64,000 nucleotides of DNA, from NCBI RefSeq assembly GCF_000506985.1, contig NZ_KI650979.1, positions 1,426,710 to 1,490,709 on the forward strand. Direction: 5' to 3'. A model generated the notes under the pieces. The model was given only the letters and a program-made list of their open reading frames with translations, did not search any database and was not told the DNA's origin. Shown here one piece after another: positions 8,877 to 17,654 of this stretch. This stretch comes from Advenella kashmirensis W13003. Its GTDB lineage: Bacteria; Pseudomonadota; Gammaproteobacteria; Burkholderiales; Burkholderiaceae_B. Each line of letters starts with the position of its first letter. Positions within the stretch are counted from its first letter, which is position 1. The position numbers and the translations under genes are program-made.

Positions 8877-9869
8877 TCAGCTCGCCTTGATATCAGCCTT
8901 GCGGATTGTTTCCTTCCATTGCGCAATATCATGGCGGATGGTCTCAAGCAACTGCTGTGGCGAGCTGCCGACCGGCTGACTGCCTTCCTGCGCCAGATCC
9001 TCTTTCATTTGCGGCAGCTCCAGTATCGCCTTGAGTTCGGTATTCAGACGCGCCACAATTTCTGCCGGGATGCCCTTGGGACCGGCGATTCCATGCCATA
9101 GATCCGATTTGAAATCCGGCACGCCGACTTCTTTGAAACTTGGAACATCCGGCAGCGCGGGAATGCGCTCGTCTGCAATGCCCAGGCCGATTGCCCGTTT
9201 TTCCTGGACAACCGGCACGACAATGGCAACCGAGGACAGCATCAGTTTGATGGTGCCGCCGATCGTGTCCTGAAGCGCAGCGCCGGTACCTTTGTAGGCA
9301 ATATGGTTGAGGCGGATGCCGGCCAGGTCAGCCAAGTGCTCCATACTCAAGTGCGTGATACCGCCCACGCCGGACGATCCATAACTGATCTTGCCGGGTT
9401 CTCGTTTGGCCCAGTCCACCAGCTCGCCGAAATTTTTGGCCGGCAGATCATGGTTGCCGATCAGGATCAGCGATTCGCGCTTGAACAGTGTAATCGGCTC
9501 GATGTCATTGATGGAGTCAAAAGGCAATTCGCGCAGGGCGGCGTTACAGGTATGGCTGCTTGACAGCATCACCAGTGTATAGCCGTCAGGTGGTGATTTG
9601 ATCGCTGCATGCGTGCCGATGCTGCCACCTGCACCCGGGCGGTTTTCAACCACGACGGGCACGCCCAGCCTTTCGGTCAGCAGCATTGCGATTCTGCGTG
9701 CGGTTCTGTCGCCACCGCCGCCGGCCGAGAGGGGCACAATAATTTTGATCGGGCGATTGGGATAATCGCTGGCGGACTGGGCCAGAACGGCAGGGGACTG
9801 CAAGCCCAGTCCTCCCAGCGACACTGCGCCTAGAGAGGCAATGAAACGTCGTCGGCTGTCTGATGTCAT
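8877..9869 (-). CDS. Bug-family (TctC) periplasmic solute receptor
   Basis: A 330-residue extracytoplasmic receptor of the Bug/TctC family, which binds carboxylates and other small ligands for tripartite tricarboxylate transporters. It has a twin-arginine-like signal (SRRRFIASLG at residues 5-14) and the family block YPNRPIKIIVPLSAGGGGDRTAR, then RPGAGGSIGTHAAIKSPPDGYTL and YGSSGVGGITHLS. GGAG lies about 9 bp before the ATG at 9869. No TctA/TctB membrane genes are in the window, so it must use a partner elsewhere, as is common for Bug proteins. Gene order LacI regulator-Bug-aconitase on one strand suggests an operon. Confidence 0.87.
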   Translation of the reverse strand: MTSDSRRRFIASLGAVSLGGLGLQSPAVLAQSASDYPNRPIKIIVPLSAGGGGDRTARRIAMLLTERLGVPVVVENRPGAGGSIGTHAAIKSPPDGYTLVMLSSSHTCNAALRELPFDSINDIEPITLFKRESLILIGNHDLPAKNFGELVDWAKREPGKISYGSSGVGGITHLSMEHLADLAGIRLNHIAYKGTGAALQDTIGGTIKLMLSSVAIVVPVVQEKRAIGLGIADERIPALPDVPSFKEVGVPDFKSDLWHGIAGPKGIPAEIVARLNTELKAILELPQMKEDLAQEGSQPVGSSPQQLLETIRHDIAQWKETIRKADIKAS

Positions 9870-9960
9870 ATTGTCTTTCTCCTCCAAAGATGGCGGGTAA
9901 CCGTTCTGTTGCCCGCGCTGTTGAACTGCAGAACGCGTCTGTGCTCAATGAATATTATTT

Positions 9961-11034
9961 TCAGGAACGGGTAGATAGTAGCACCCGACTGCTTTCCCGC
10001 ACCAGCAATTCGCATGGCAACAAGTCTTCAACCTTATTCTGTGGGTCTTCTGTTCCTGCCGCCAACTGGTTCAATACCGTCCGGGCGGCATGCTGGCCGA
10101 TGCGGTAGCGGTCCGGACGCAAGGTGGTCAGTGCGGGCTTTAAACGCGCGGAAATGGGCGCATCGCCAAAACCGGCAATCGCGCAATCACGAGGCAGGAC
10201 AAGGCCGCAGGACGGCGCGTGCAGTATGGCGCCTGCAGCCATATTGTCGTTGGCGAAAATGATGGCCTGAGGACGTGACTCTGGTGAAACATGCGTCAAT
10301 GCCTCGATGCCCAGGGCGCCCACATCAAAGTCGTCATTCGTTTGCACAATATGGATATCTGACTTCAATCCGGCCGCTTGCATTGCCTCGTCATAGCCCT
10401 GGGCGCGTTGACTGGCGCGAAAGTCTTCACCGGCGTCCGCCATGACAAATCTGATACGGGTTGCACCCTGATCCAGAAAGTGACGGACCAGTATTGCTCC
10501 GGTTTCGACGTGCGGAAATCCGACTTGATGAAATGGTCTGCCTGTTACAAACCCCCACGCTTCTACCACGGGGATTCTGAGTGCGCGCAGCATGGCTTCC
10601 GCGTTGGGCGAGTGATCGTGTCGGGTGAGAATCAGCGCGGTGGGGTGCCACCCCACAAAAGTACGGATGGCCTGTTCTTCAAGCGTCTGGGAGTACTGAG
10701 CGTTGGCCAGCAGCAGTTGCAGGCCCGACGCCTGCAGCTCGTCGGTCATGCCTTTGACCAGATCGGCGAACGTGGCGCTGGCAATGTTTTGCATGACGGC
10801 ACAGACCACCCGGCCATGTCCCGAGGCCAGACCGCCGGCTACCTGGCTGGGTACATAGCCGATGCGTTCAATGATGTCACGCAGGCGTTCGCGCAGCGCA
10901 ACCGAGACTTTGTCCGGCGAGTTGAAATACCGCGAGACGGTGATGGACGAGACCCCGGCCAGAGCGGCCACGTCGTGAATCGTATAGGAACCGGCTTTTC
11001 GGCGCGTGGTGCGTGTTGCTTGTTTCTGAGTCAT
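9961..11034 (-). CDS. LacI/GntR-type transcriptional repressor
   Basis: A 357-residue LacI-family regulator. The DNA-binding headpiece is at residues 17-40 (YTIHDVAALAGVSSITVSRYFN), followed by the hinge region and a periplasmic-binding-protein-like effector domain. The headpiece resembles gluconate repressors (GntR subgroup). It faces a Bug-dehydratase-aldolase set across a 180-bp gap holding a perfect 16-bp palindrome of the GntR operator type, so it probably represses both directions and responds to a sugar acid or its keto-deoxy product. Confidence 0.87.
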   Translation of the reverse strand: MTQKQATRTTRRKAGSYTIHDVAALAGVSSITVSRYFNSPDKVSVALRERLRDIIERIGYVPSQVAGGLASGHGRVVCAVMQNIASATFADLVKGMTDELQASGLQLLLANAQYSQTLEEQAIRTFVGWHPTALILTRHDHSPNAEAMLRALRIPVVEAWGFVTGRPFHQVGFPHVETGAILVRHFLDQGATRIRFVMADAGEDFRASQRAQGYDEAMQAAGLKSDIHIVQTNDDFDVGALGIEALTHVSPESRPQAIIFANDNMAAGAILHAPSCGLVLPRDCAIAGFGDAPISARLKPALTTLRPDRYRIGQHAARTVLNQLAAGTEDPQNKVEDLLPCELLVRESSRVLLSTRS

Positions 11035-11083
11035 GGTTTATCCCAATGGCGTGTTGTTTGGCCGACGCCCTACAATTGTACCA

Positions 11084-11099
11084 ATGTTACCGGTAACAT
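11084..11099. promoter_or_regulatory. LacI/GntR-type operator palindrome
   Basis: ATGTTACCGGTAACAT is a perfect 16-bp palindrome with the central CG typical of LacI-family operators; it closely resembles E. coli GntR sites as I remember them. It lies 50 bp upstream of the LacI-family gene (minus) and 115 bp upstream of the Bug gene (plus), in the shared divergent promoter region. Confidence 0.8.
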
Positions 11100-11214
11100 C
11101 ATGGAGATATCGCCAATGAGCGATATCCCGCCAGTCAGTGAACTACGTCATTCCGTCATCCATCCCCTTTATTTAAGGAAAGGTTGCTGTTCTAACGGCA
11201 ATCCACAAGACACT

Positions 11215-12210
11215 ATGAGCCGATTCTGCTGGAAACCCCCTGGCTTTGCCTGCGCCACACTACTCTGGTGCGTCATGTTCGCCGCGCCGGTATACGCTGA
11301 AACGTCAAATACATACCCGGACAAGCCAATTACATTTGTGGTGCCCTATCCGGCCGGAGGTGTGGCTGACCAGTTTGCCCGAAGTATGGCAACTGAATTG
11401 GGCAATCGCCTGGGCCAGGCGGTTGTCGTGAACAACCGCGCAGGTGCCAATGGCAATATCGGCTCTGCCTATGCTGCCAAACAGCCTGCAGACGGCTATA
11501 CGCTGTTGCTTGGGTCGACCAGCACGCTTGCAGTCAATCCGCATTTGTACAAAGATATGGGATATGACCCGATCAAGGATTTGCAGCCGGTCACCCTGAC
11601 GCACCAAATGCCGAATGTGTTGATCGTGGGAAAAAACACACCATATAAAACGGTCGCCGATGTAGTCGAAGCGGCCCGGCGCGAGCCCGGCAAAATTGCT
11701 TTCGGTTCGGCAGGCAATGGCAATTCCATGCATCTTGCCGGAGAACTGTTTCAGAAACAGAGCAGAACGAAGCTCATGCACGTTCCCTATAAGGGCGCAC
11801 CTCCTGCGCTCACAGATGTGATGGGCGGTGCTCTGCCCACAATGTTCATTAATCTGCCCGCTGTCGTCGGGTATGCTGGTTCCGACAAGATAAGAATCTT
11901 GGCTGTGGCAGCGCCTGAGCGGTCAAAATCGTTGCCCAATGTCCCCACGTTTAAAGAGGCCGGGGTGCCCGGTGTGGAATCAAGCGTCTGGAACGGCATT
12001 CTGGTGCGCCGGGGAACCCCGGGTGCCATTGTCGAGAGACTCAACAAAGACATCGTTGCGATCCTGCAATCGGCTTCTTTTCGTGAACCATTGGAGCGGC
12101 AGGGTTACGAGGTACTGTCGTCTACACCCGACGAATTTTCGGCATTGCTGCAGAAAGATACCAGGGTCATGGGCGAGCAGGTTCGCAACGCAGGCATTCA
12201 TATTGATTAA
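11215..12210 (+). CDS. Bug-family (TctC) periplasmic solute receptor
   Basis: A 331-residue Bug receptor with a signal peptide at residues 1-28 (ending APVYA) and the family blocks YPDKPITFVVPYPAGGVADQFAR, RAGANGNIGSAYAAKQPADGYTL and FGSAGNGNSMHLAGE. It is a close paralogue of the Bug protein at 60687-61673: both carry VTLTHQM and NGNxMHLAGE and end with EVLSSTPxEFSALL. It heads a likely operon with a sugar-acid dehydratase and an aldolase, so a sugar acid is the probable ligand. The start is at ATG 11215, directly before the signal peptide; an in-frame ATG at 11116 with GGAG upstream is possible but would precede the signal peptide with 33 polar residues. Confidence 0.86.
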   Translation: MSRFCWKPPGFACATLLWCVMFAAPVYAETSNTYPDKPITFVVPYPAGGVADQFARSMATELGNRLGQAVVVNNRAGANGNIGSAYAAKQPADGYTLLLGSTSTLAVNPHLYKDMGYDPIKDLQPVTLTHQMPNVLIVGKNTPYKTVADVVEAARREPGKIAFGSAGNGNSMHLAGELFQKQSRTKLMHVPYKGAPPALTDVMGGALPTMFINLPAVVGYAGSDKIRILAVAAPERSKSLPNVPTFKEAGVPGVESSVWNGILVRRGTPGAIVERLNKDIVAILQSASFREPLERQGYEVLSSTPDEFSALLQKDTRVMGEQVRNAGIHID

Positions 12211-12223
12211 TTAAGGTATTTTT

Positions 12224-13969
12224 GTGCATAAAAAAATTCAGGAGTTACGCAGTCAGCGCTGGTTCGCCAGTGACGATATCCGCGGATTCGCTCACCGGCA
12301 GCGCATGCAGCAGCAGGGGTTGGCGCGAGAAGAGTTCATGGGGCGTCCTGTTATCGGGATCCTCAATACCTGGAGCGATTTATCTCCCTGTCATGCCCAT
12401 CTTCGCGACCGGGCGCAGGCTATCAAGCGGGGCGTGCTGCAGGCAGGTGGCTATCCGCTGGAGCTGCCGGCGATGAGCCTGGGCGAGGTCATGGTCAAGC
12501 CGACCACCATGTTGTACCGCAATTTCCTGGCCATGGAAGCCGAGGAATTGATGCGCAGCCTGCCGCTGGACGGGGTGGTGCTGCTGGGCGGATGTGACAA
12601 GACGACACCAGGCCTCGTGATGGGCGCGACTTCAATGGATATTCCTGCGCTGTTCTGTCCGGCGGGTGCCATGCTCAATGATCGTTATCAGGGGCAGGCC
12701 GTAGGAGCGGGGACGCACACCAAAAAATACTGGGAGCAATACAGCATCGGCAATATCAGCCAGCCCGAATGGATTGGCCTGGAAGCACGCATGACCCGTG
12801 CGCCCGGTACCTGCAATACCATGGGCACCGCCAGTACCATGACCTCTATCGTGGAAGCCATGGGGCTTGCCCTGCCGGGGTCGACCAGCCTGCCCGCGAT
12901 GGATGCGGCTCATACTCGCATGGCATGGGCCTGTGGCCAGCGTATTGTCGCCATGGTCTGGGATGATTTGCGCCCCTCGCGTATTCTGACGCGTAATGCT
13001 TTTCTCAATGGAGTGGCTGCGTGGATGGCGCTGGGGGGGTCGACCAACGCGGCCGTGCACTTGCCTGCCATGGCCGGGCGGGCCGGCGTCGCATTGACGC
13101 TGGACGACTTCGATATCATGGCGCGGCAGGTGCCGGTACTGACCAATCTGTTCCCTTCGGGTAACAAATTAATGGAAGATTTTTATTACGCTGGTGGGCT
13201 GCCTGCTTTGCTGCAACGTATCCGCGCCCATCTGTCCCTGGATGCATTGACCTGCACGGGCGACACGCTGGGCGCCAATATTGAAGGGCATGCCAGTTCG
13301 GATGACGAGGTCATTCGTCCGCTGGATAATCCGGTTATCGCCACGACATCCGATTGTCCCGAAGCGGGCATGGCGCTGGCCGTCCTGCATGGAAACCTTT
13401 GTCCCGACGGCGCTGTGATCAAGCCTTCGGCGGCTACGCCCGCACTGTTGCGGCATACCGGCAGAGCGCTGGTGTTTGATTCTAATGCCGAGATGCTGGC
13501 GGCTGTCAACGATCCCGATCTGGACGTTGACGAGAATACGGTGCTGGTCTTGCGCAATGGCGGCCCGGTCGGCGGCCCGGGGATGCCTGAGTGGGGTAAT
13601 CTGCCCATCCCGAAAAAGTTGTTGAAGCAGGGGATACGCGACATCGTACGCCTGTCCGATTCGCGCATGAGCGGAACGCATTATGGCACCTGTGTTCTGC
13701 ATATTTCCCCGGAGTCTGCAGTGGGCGGACCACTGGCGTTGCTGCAAACAGGCGATCAGATCCGACTGGATATTTCCGCAAGAACCCTGGATGTGCTGGT
13801 GTCAGATAGCGAGCTGGCAGAACGGCGCAAACAATGGCGCGCGCCGGAGCAACCCTACAAACGTGGTTTCACCCGCATCTATCAGCACGAAGTAACGCAG
13901 GCCAATCACGGCTGTGATTTCGTCTCGCTGGAAGGCGCGGAAAAAACGCCCGAGCCACCCATCTACTGA
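12224..13969 (+). CDS. IlvD/Edd-family sugar-acid dehydratase
   Basis: A 581-residue iron-sulfur dehydratase of the IlvD/Edd family, closest in appearance to the L-arabinonate/D-xylonate dehydratase branch. Cluster Cys residues are expected at C56 (SDLSPCHAH), C124 (LLGGCDKTTPG) and C197 (APGTCNTMGTAST). Such enzymes turn a sugar acid into its 2-keto-3-deoxy form, which the aldolase encoded next can split. It starts at GTG 12224 with AAGG 7 bp upstream, 13 bp after the Bug gene. Dihydroxyacid dehydratase (branched-chain amino-acid synthesis) is less likely given the context and the C-terminal WRAPEQPYKRGFTRIYQHEV segment. Confidence 0.85.
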   Translation: MHKKIQELRSQRWFASDDIRGFAHRQRMQQQGLAREEFMGRPVIGILNTWSDLSPCHAHLRDRAQAIKRGVLQAGGYPLELPAMSLGEVMVKPTTMLYRNFLAMEAEELMRSLPLDGVVLLGGCDKTTPGLVMGATSMDIPALFCPAGAMLNDRYQGQAVGAGTHTKKYWEQYSIGNISQPEWIGLEARMTRAPGTCNTMGTASTMTSIVEAMGLALPGSTSLPAMDAAHTRMAWACGQRIVAMVWDDLRPSRILTRNAFLNGVAAWMALGGSTNAAVHLPAMAGRAGVALTLDDFDIMARQVPVLTNLFPSGNKLMEDFYYAGGLPALLQRIRAHLSLDALTCTGDTLGANIEGHASSDDEVIRPLDNPVIATTSDCPEAGMALAVLHGNLCPDGAVIKPSAATPALLRHTGRALVFDSNAEMLAAVNDPDLDVDENTVLVLRNGGPVGGPGMPEWGNLPIPKKLLKQGIRDIVRLSDSRMSGTHYGTCVLHISPESAVGGPLALLQTGDQIRLDISARTLDVLVSDSELAERRKQWRAPEQPYKRGFTRIYQHEVTQANHGCDFVSLEGAEKTPEPPIY

Positions 13970-14026
13970 TTTTGCAATAGTGAATTCAAATTAATCCGAT
14001 TGACCAATGAACAGACAGGAGTCGTT

Positions 14027-14836
14027 ATGCCAGCAGCAATTGACCTGCTAGACAACCCTTTTCGCGCGCGCCTTGGCCTGCCCGATGTGCCGCTGGGCAC
14101 CTGGCTGATGTCTGGCACCACCAGCACAGCCGAAGCGATGGGGCGTGCCGGGTTTGACTGGTTGCTGGTGGACCTTGAGCATGTGCCTGTCGACGACAGG
14201 GACGCCCTGCACATCTTGCAGGCTGTCGCCGGCACGAATGCCTGCGCAGTTGCGCGGCTGGCGGCAAATGATGCCGTTCTTTTCAAGCGCGCACTGGATA
14301 TGGGTGCGCAGACGGTAATGGTTCCGTTTGTGGATAATGCCCAGGCGGCACGACAGGCCGTCAGTTACGCCAAGTATCCGCCGCTTGGCACTCGTGGCTT
14401 TGCTGCGGTGCATCGCGCAAGCGGCTACGGTACGGCGAGCGATTATGCAGCTCGCGCCAATGACTCAGTCTTCACCATTATTCAGCTTGAAACCCCACAA
14501 GCGGTCTCGGCGCTTGAAGAGATCGCAGCCGTACCCGGAGTGGATGCGCTGTTTCTGGGGCCCGGCGACTTGTCGGCGAACATGGGACATATCGGCAATC
14601 TGGCGCATCCCGATGTGCAGGCCGTCATCGCCGATGTTGCAAAACGCTGCAGGGCAATCGGCGTGCCTTGCGGCATTGTGGGCCCCACGCCCGAGATGGT
14701 GTCAACGTTCATCCGTCTGGGGTATGGATTCGTCGCGGTAGCCTCGGACATGGGCATGATGATGCGCCAGGCCAGCGATTTTATTCAGGCAATCCGTCCT
14801 GCCCAGGCTAAGGGCTATGACGGCGGCGTTTACTGA
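14027..14836 (+). CDS. HpcH/HpaI-family aldolase (2-keto-3-deoxy acid aldolase)
   Basis: A 269-residue class II aldolase of the HpcH/HpaI family, which cleaves 2-keto-3-deoxy acids to pyruvate and an aldehyde. Recognisable parts: GTWLMSGTTSTAEAMGRAGFDWLLVDLEH near the N terminus, YPPLGTRGF, the metal-binding Glu in IIQLETPQAV and Asp in FLGPGDLSANMG. AGGAG precedes the ATG at 14027 by about 5 bp. Directly downstream of the IlvD/Edd dehydratase it completes a two-step sugar-acid breakdown; the chain length of the substrate is not evident. Confidence 0.85.
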   Translation: MPAAIDLLDNPFRARLGLPDVPLGTWLMSGTTSTAEAMGRAGFDWLLVDLEHVPVDDRDALHILQAVAGTNACAVARLAANDAVLFKRALDMGAQTVMVPFVDNAQAARQAVSYAKYPPLGTRGFAAVHRASGYGTASDYAARANDSVFTIIQLETPQAVSALEEIAAVPGVDALFLGPGDLSANMGHIGNLAHPDVQAVIADVAKRCRAIGVPCGIVGPTPEMVSTFIRLGYGFVAVASDMGMMMRQASDFIQAIRPAQAKGYDGGVY

Positions 14837-14895
14837 CTTATCAAATCCGCGTGCCGGTGGTGCGCGAACGTATTTGACTCGGGAGCAGACACAAT

Positions 14896-15875
14896 ATGAT
14901 ATTCGCAACACCATCAATCAACCTGAAAACAATCGCCTATTATGCGTCGTTCGCGCTTGTCGCATCCTTGAGCACAACAGCGCTGGCGCAAAGTAATTAT
15001 CCGCAAAACCCCGTCACCATCATTGTGCCATTCGGGCCAGGAGGCACCTCCGACATCATGGCGCGGATTCTCGCCAAGCACCTGCACGCAGAGCTTGGCG
15101 GCAACATCATTATTGACAACAAGGGTGGCGCCGGTGGCGCGATTGGCATGATGCAGCTCAAACGGGCCAAACCCGATGGCTATACGCTTGGACTATCGGT
15201 GATCGGGCCCGAAGTGCTGCAGCCAGGCATGCGCAAGACAGGGTATAGCCACCAGGATTTCGATCATATTTGCGGGACGTATGCTGTGCCGCTGATGATG
15301 ATGGTACCCCAGGATTCGCCGTTCAAGACAATGACAGATGTGGTGGACTACGCGAAACAAAAGCCGAAGCAATTGACGTATGGCACCTCCGGGACAGGAA
15401 CATTACTGCACATTGCCATGGAAATGCTGATGAAGCAGGCCGGTGCCGTGGCCTTGCATGTGCCATATAAAAGTTCTGCCGAAATGGTGACGGGATTGCT
15501 GGGCAAACAGGTGATGGTATTTAACGATACGACGACCGTGGCAAAACAATATAAGCTGCGGCCATTGGGCATTTTCGCCAGCCAGCGGCTGTCATCGATT
15601 CCGGATGTACCGACCACCCGTGAAGGCGGCTGGCCGATTGAAGCCACGATCTGGGGCGGACTGATTGCGCCCAAAGGGTTGCCCAAAGAGATAGTGGAAA
15701 ACTGGAGACCGCGTGCAGCAAAGCACTCAAAAGCGATGGCTACAAAGCGGATGTCGAGCCATTGGATACGCCACCTCATTTCATGGGGGCAACCGAGTTT
15801 GCTGCGTTTGCAAAAAGCGAATCCGACAAATACAGCAAGCTGATCTCGGAGATGGGTATCAGCCAGGAAAAGTAA
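14896..15875 (+). pseudogene. Bug-family receptor, frameshifted near its 3' end
   Basis: A Bug/TctC receptor with signal peptide (ending TTALA) and family blocks YPQNPVTIIVPFGPGGTSDIMAR and GGAGGAIGMMQLKRAKPDGYTL. The open frame runs to 15843, but from about 15698 it becomes un-Bug-like (ENWRPRAAKHSKAM). In the neighbouring frame the expected ending continues (LETACSKALKSDGYKADVEP and later PHFMGATEFAAFAKSESDKY) to a TAA at 15873-15875. One missing A in the AAAA run at 15698-15701 explains it. It is either a real single-base deletion that scrambles the last fifty residues or a sequencing error in the homopolymer. It follows the dehydratase-aldolase genes. Confidence 0.8.
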
Positions 15876-15968
15876 GTAATCCCCCTAACCTGATATATTG
15901 ATGGCGGCATCGGCAATACGGAACTTTCCTAGTTGACTTAATCTTCACGAGCGTTATACTAGGCTGCA

Positions 15969-16092
15969 TCAAGGGGAGTAGCTTTCCGCCGCCGCATCGT
16001 CATTACGGTTGCCGTGTGTTTACATGGCGCCCGGTGCCCGGGCAACACGGTATGTGTTGTAAGCAAGACCTTGCCATCAAGGGCAAGGTCCA
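15969..16092 (+). ncRNA. yybP-ykoY manganese riboswitch upstream of the TerC-family gene
   Basis: The segment opens with AAGGGGAGTAGC (15971-15982) and later holds CGGGCAACACGG (16039-16050) and GCAAGACCTTGCC (16063-16075), the conserved pieces of the yybP-ykoY manganese-sensing aptamer in the right order. A 9-bp perfect stem (16067-16075 with 16082-16090) follows the aptamer end and could be an expression platform; no strong U-run follows, so transcription termination is not clear. A TerC/YjbE membrane protein, a known target of this riboswitch class, begins about 165 bp downstream. Confidence 0.85.
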
Positions 16093-16258
16093 TAAATCTT
16101 TTCAAGAATAAATGGCCTTAGTCCTTGCGGACCAGGCCTTTTTCGCTTCTGTCGATCCTTTCTGTAATGGCGCAATGCGCGTCATTCTGTCGTTCATTAC
16201 GAGCAAGCCGGTCCATATTCAATTCCGATTTCTATATTTATGGATGCTAGGTGAAGTT

Positions 16259-16969
16259 ATGCTTGAATTTTTTCAGACTCTGAGCTGGACAGCTGTTTTT
16301 CAAATAATCATGATTGACATTCTGCTCGGAGGCGATAACGCCGTGGTAATTGCGCTGGCGTGTCGCAACCTGCCGAAAAAGCAGCGCATGCAGGGCATTC
16401 TATGGGGCACAGCAGGGGCGATCATCCTGCGGGTTGTGTTGATTACGTTTGCGCTTACGTTGTTGACGATCCCGTTCCTGAAAATTGTCGGTGCTTTACT
16501 GCTGATATGGATTGGCATCAAGTTGCTGATCCCCGACGATGACGCGCATGACAAAATCAATGGCGGATCATCTGTCTGGTCGGCAGTCAAAACCATTATT
16601 ATTGCTGACTTTGTCATGAGCCTGGATAATGTGATTGCCATCGCCGGTGCCGCCCAGGGGGCGCATGCCGACCATCAGACGGGACTGGTCATTGCCGGTC
16701 TCATCATCAGTGTGCCCATTATTATCTGGGGTAGCACGCTGGTCCTGAAACTCATCGATCGTTATCCGGGCGTTGTGTTGTTCGGCGCCGCGCTGCTGGG
16801 CTGGATTGCCGGTGGTATGCTGGTCAGCGATCAGATTATTATCGAACGTTTCGGCGCAGTATCCGGCCCGGTCAAGATCGCGGTAGAAGTGGGCGGTGCT
16901 GCGTTTGTTGCCGCAGCAGGAACCTGGCTGGCACGCCGCAAGAAGCGGGTGGTGTCGGTAGACGCGTAA
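16259..16969 (+). CDS. TerC/YjbE-family membrane protein, probable Mn2+ exporter
   Basis: A 236-residue integral membrane protein. The paired acidic motifs of the TerC family are present: DILLGGDNAVVIALACRNLP (residues 20-39) and ADFVMSLDNVIAIAGAA in the middle. Members under yybP-ykoY control (E. coli Alx, Bacillus YkoY) export or balance manganese. The frame is open back to 16112, but family proteins begin at about MLEFFQTLSW, and AGGTGAAG lies just before the ATG at 16259. The upstream riboswitch should switch it on at high Mn2+. A clear terminator follows. Confidence 0.86.
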   Translation: MLEFFQTLSWTAVFQIIMIDILLGGDNAVVIALACRNLPKKQRMQGILWGTAGAIILRVVLITFALTLLTIPFLKIVGALLLIWIGIKLLIPDDDAHDKINGGSSVWSAVKTIIIADFVMSLDNVIAIAGAAQGAHADHQTGLVIAGLIISVPIIIWGSTLVLKLIDRYPGVVLFGAALLGWIAGGMLVSDQIIIERFGAVSGPVKIAVEVGGAAFVAAAGTWLARRKKRVVSVDA

Positions 16970-16994
16970 CATTCGCGGGACAAGATGTATGTGG

Positions 16995-17024
16995 ACGGGC
17001 AGCCCCGGGGTGGTTGCCCGTTTT
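16995..17024 (+). terminator. Rho-independent terminator after the TerC-family gene
   Basis: Perfect stem ACGGGCA/TGCCCGT (16995-17001 with 17015-17021) followed by TTTT, 26 bp after the stop codon of the TerC-family gene. Confidence 0.75.
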
Positions 17025-17069
17025 CACACAGTGTTCAACTGCGATGACTGTACAGTACAACGACTGTTT

Positions 17070-17576
17070 TTACAGTTTTTCGCCAGGCAGTTGACTGGCC
17101 TGTCGAACCCAATCGCGGAACTGGGCCTCATCCAGTTCACCTTTACGGATATCCAGATAACGTACTTCCGGGTGTTTTGAAGTGCCCTGCGGAATCGGTT
17201 TCAGCGACGTGCCACGGAAGAAGGTCACTTTGATATATTTGGTGAAGCAGTGAAAGCTGAGAAACCAGCCTTCACTTTTGCCGTAAAAGGGCGTATTCCA
17301 TTTAACCGCTTTCCTGACGCCAGGTACTGTCGCCACGATAATCGCATCAAGGCGGCGTCCGATATCCTGTTTCCATTCGGGCATGGCCTTGATGTAGGCC
17401 TGCACAGGGGCATCCCCATCGCCTTTGGGAATTTGCGGGTTGCCGCCAGACAGCAATGTGACTTTGCCGGATTCGGGAGCTGACCCTTTTGCCTTTTTCG
17501 GTACCGTATCCGAACGGCTCGCAGCGCTTTTGCGCTGTGGCGTTCCGGTTGTGTTTTCTGTAGATCGTTCTGCCAT
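17070..17576 (-). CDS. DUF1801-domain protein
   Basis: A 168-residue cytoplasmic protein. Residues 1-45 are a low-complexity, Ser/Thr/Lys-rich tail; the rest matches the DUF1801 (YdhG-like) fold, with VQAYIKAMPEWKQDIGRRLDAII, VRKAVKWNTPFYG and a C-terminal EVRYLDIRKGELDEAQFRDWVRQA. Some DUF1801 members were described as frataxin-like iron chaperones; the role here is unknown. It lies between the two probable manganese exporters but has no visible riboswitch of its own. Confidence 0.72.
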   Translation of the reverse strand: MAERSTENTTGTPQRKSAASRSDTVPKKAKGSAPESGKVTLLSGGNPQIPKGDGDAPVQAYIKAMPEWKQDIGRRLDAIIVATVPGVRKAVKWNTPFYGKSEGWFLSFHCFTKYIKVTFFRGTSLKPIPQGTSKHPEVRYLDIRKGELDEAQFRDWVRQASQLPGEKL

Positions 17577-17654
17577 ATTCCTCTGCTCCTGTTACAGAAA
17601 TGCACTCACGTGCGTCTTCGTAAACCGGTACTGGCTCGCTGTCTGATTGTTTGA

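Noticed and set aside
10378-11214. Long open frame extending the Bug gene upstream to 10378
   Set aside because: It runs antisense through the LacI-family gene, and the Bug signal peptide begins at 11215.
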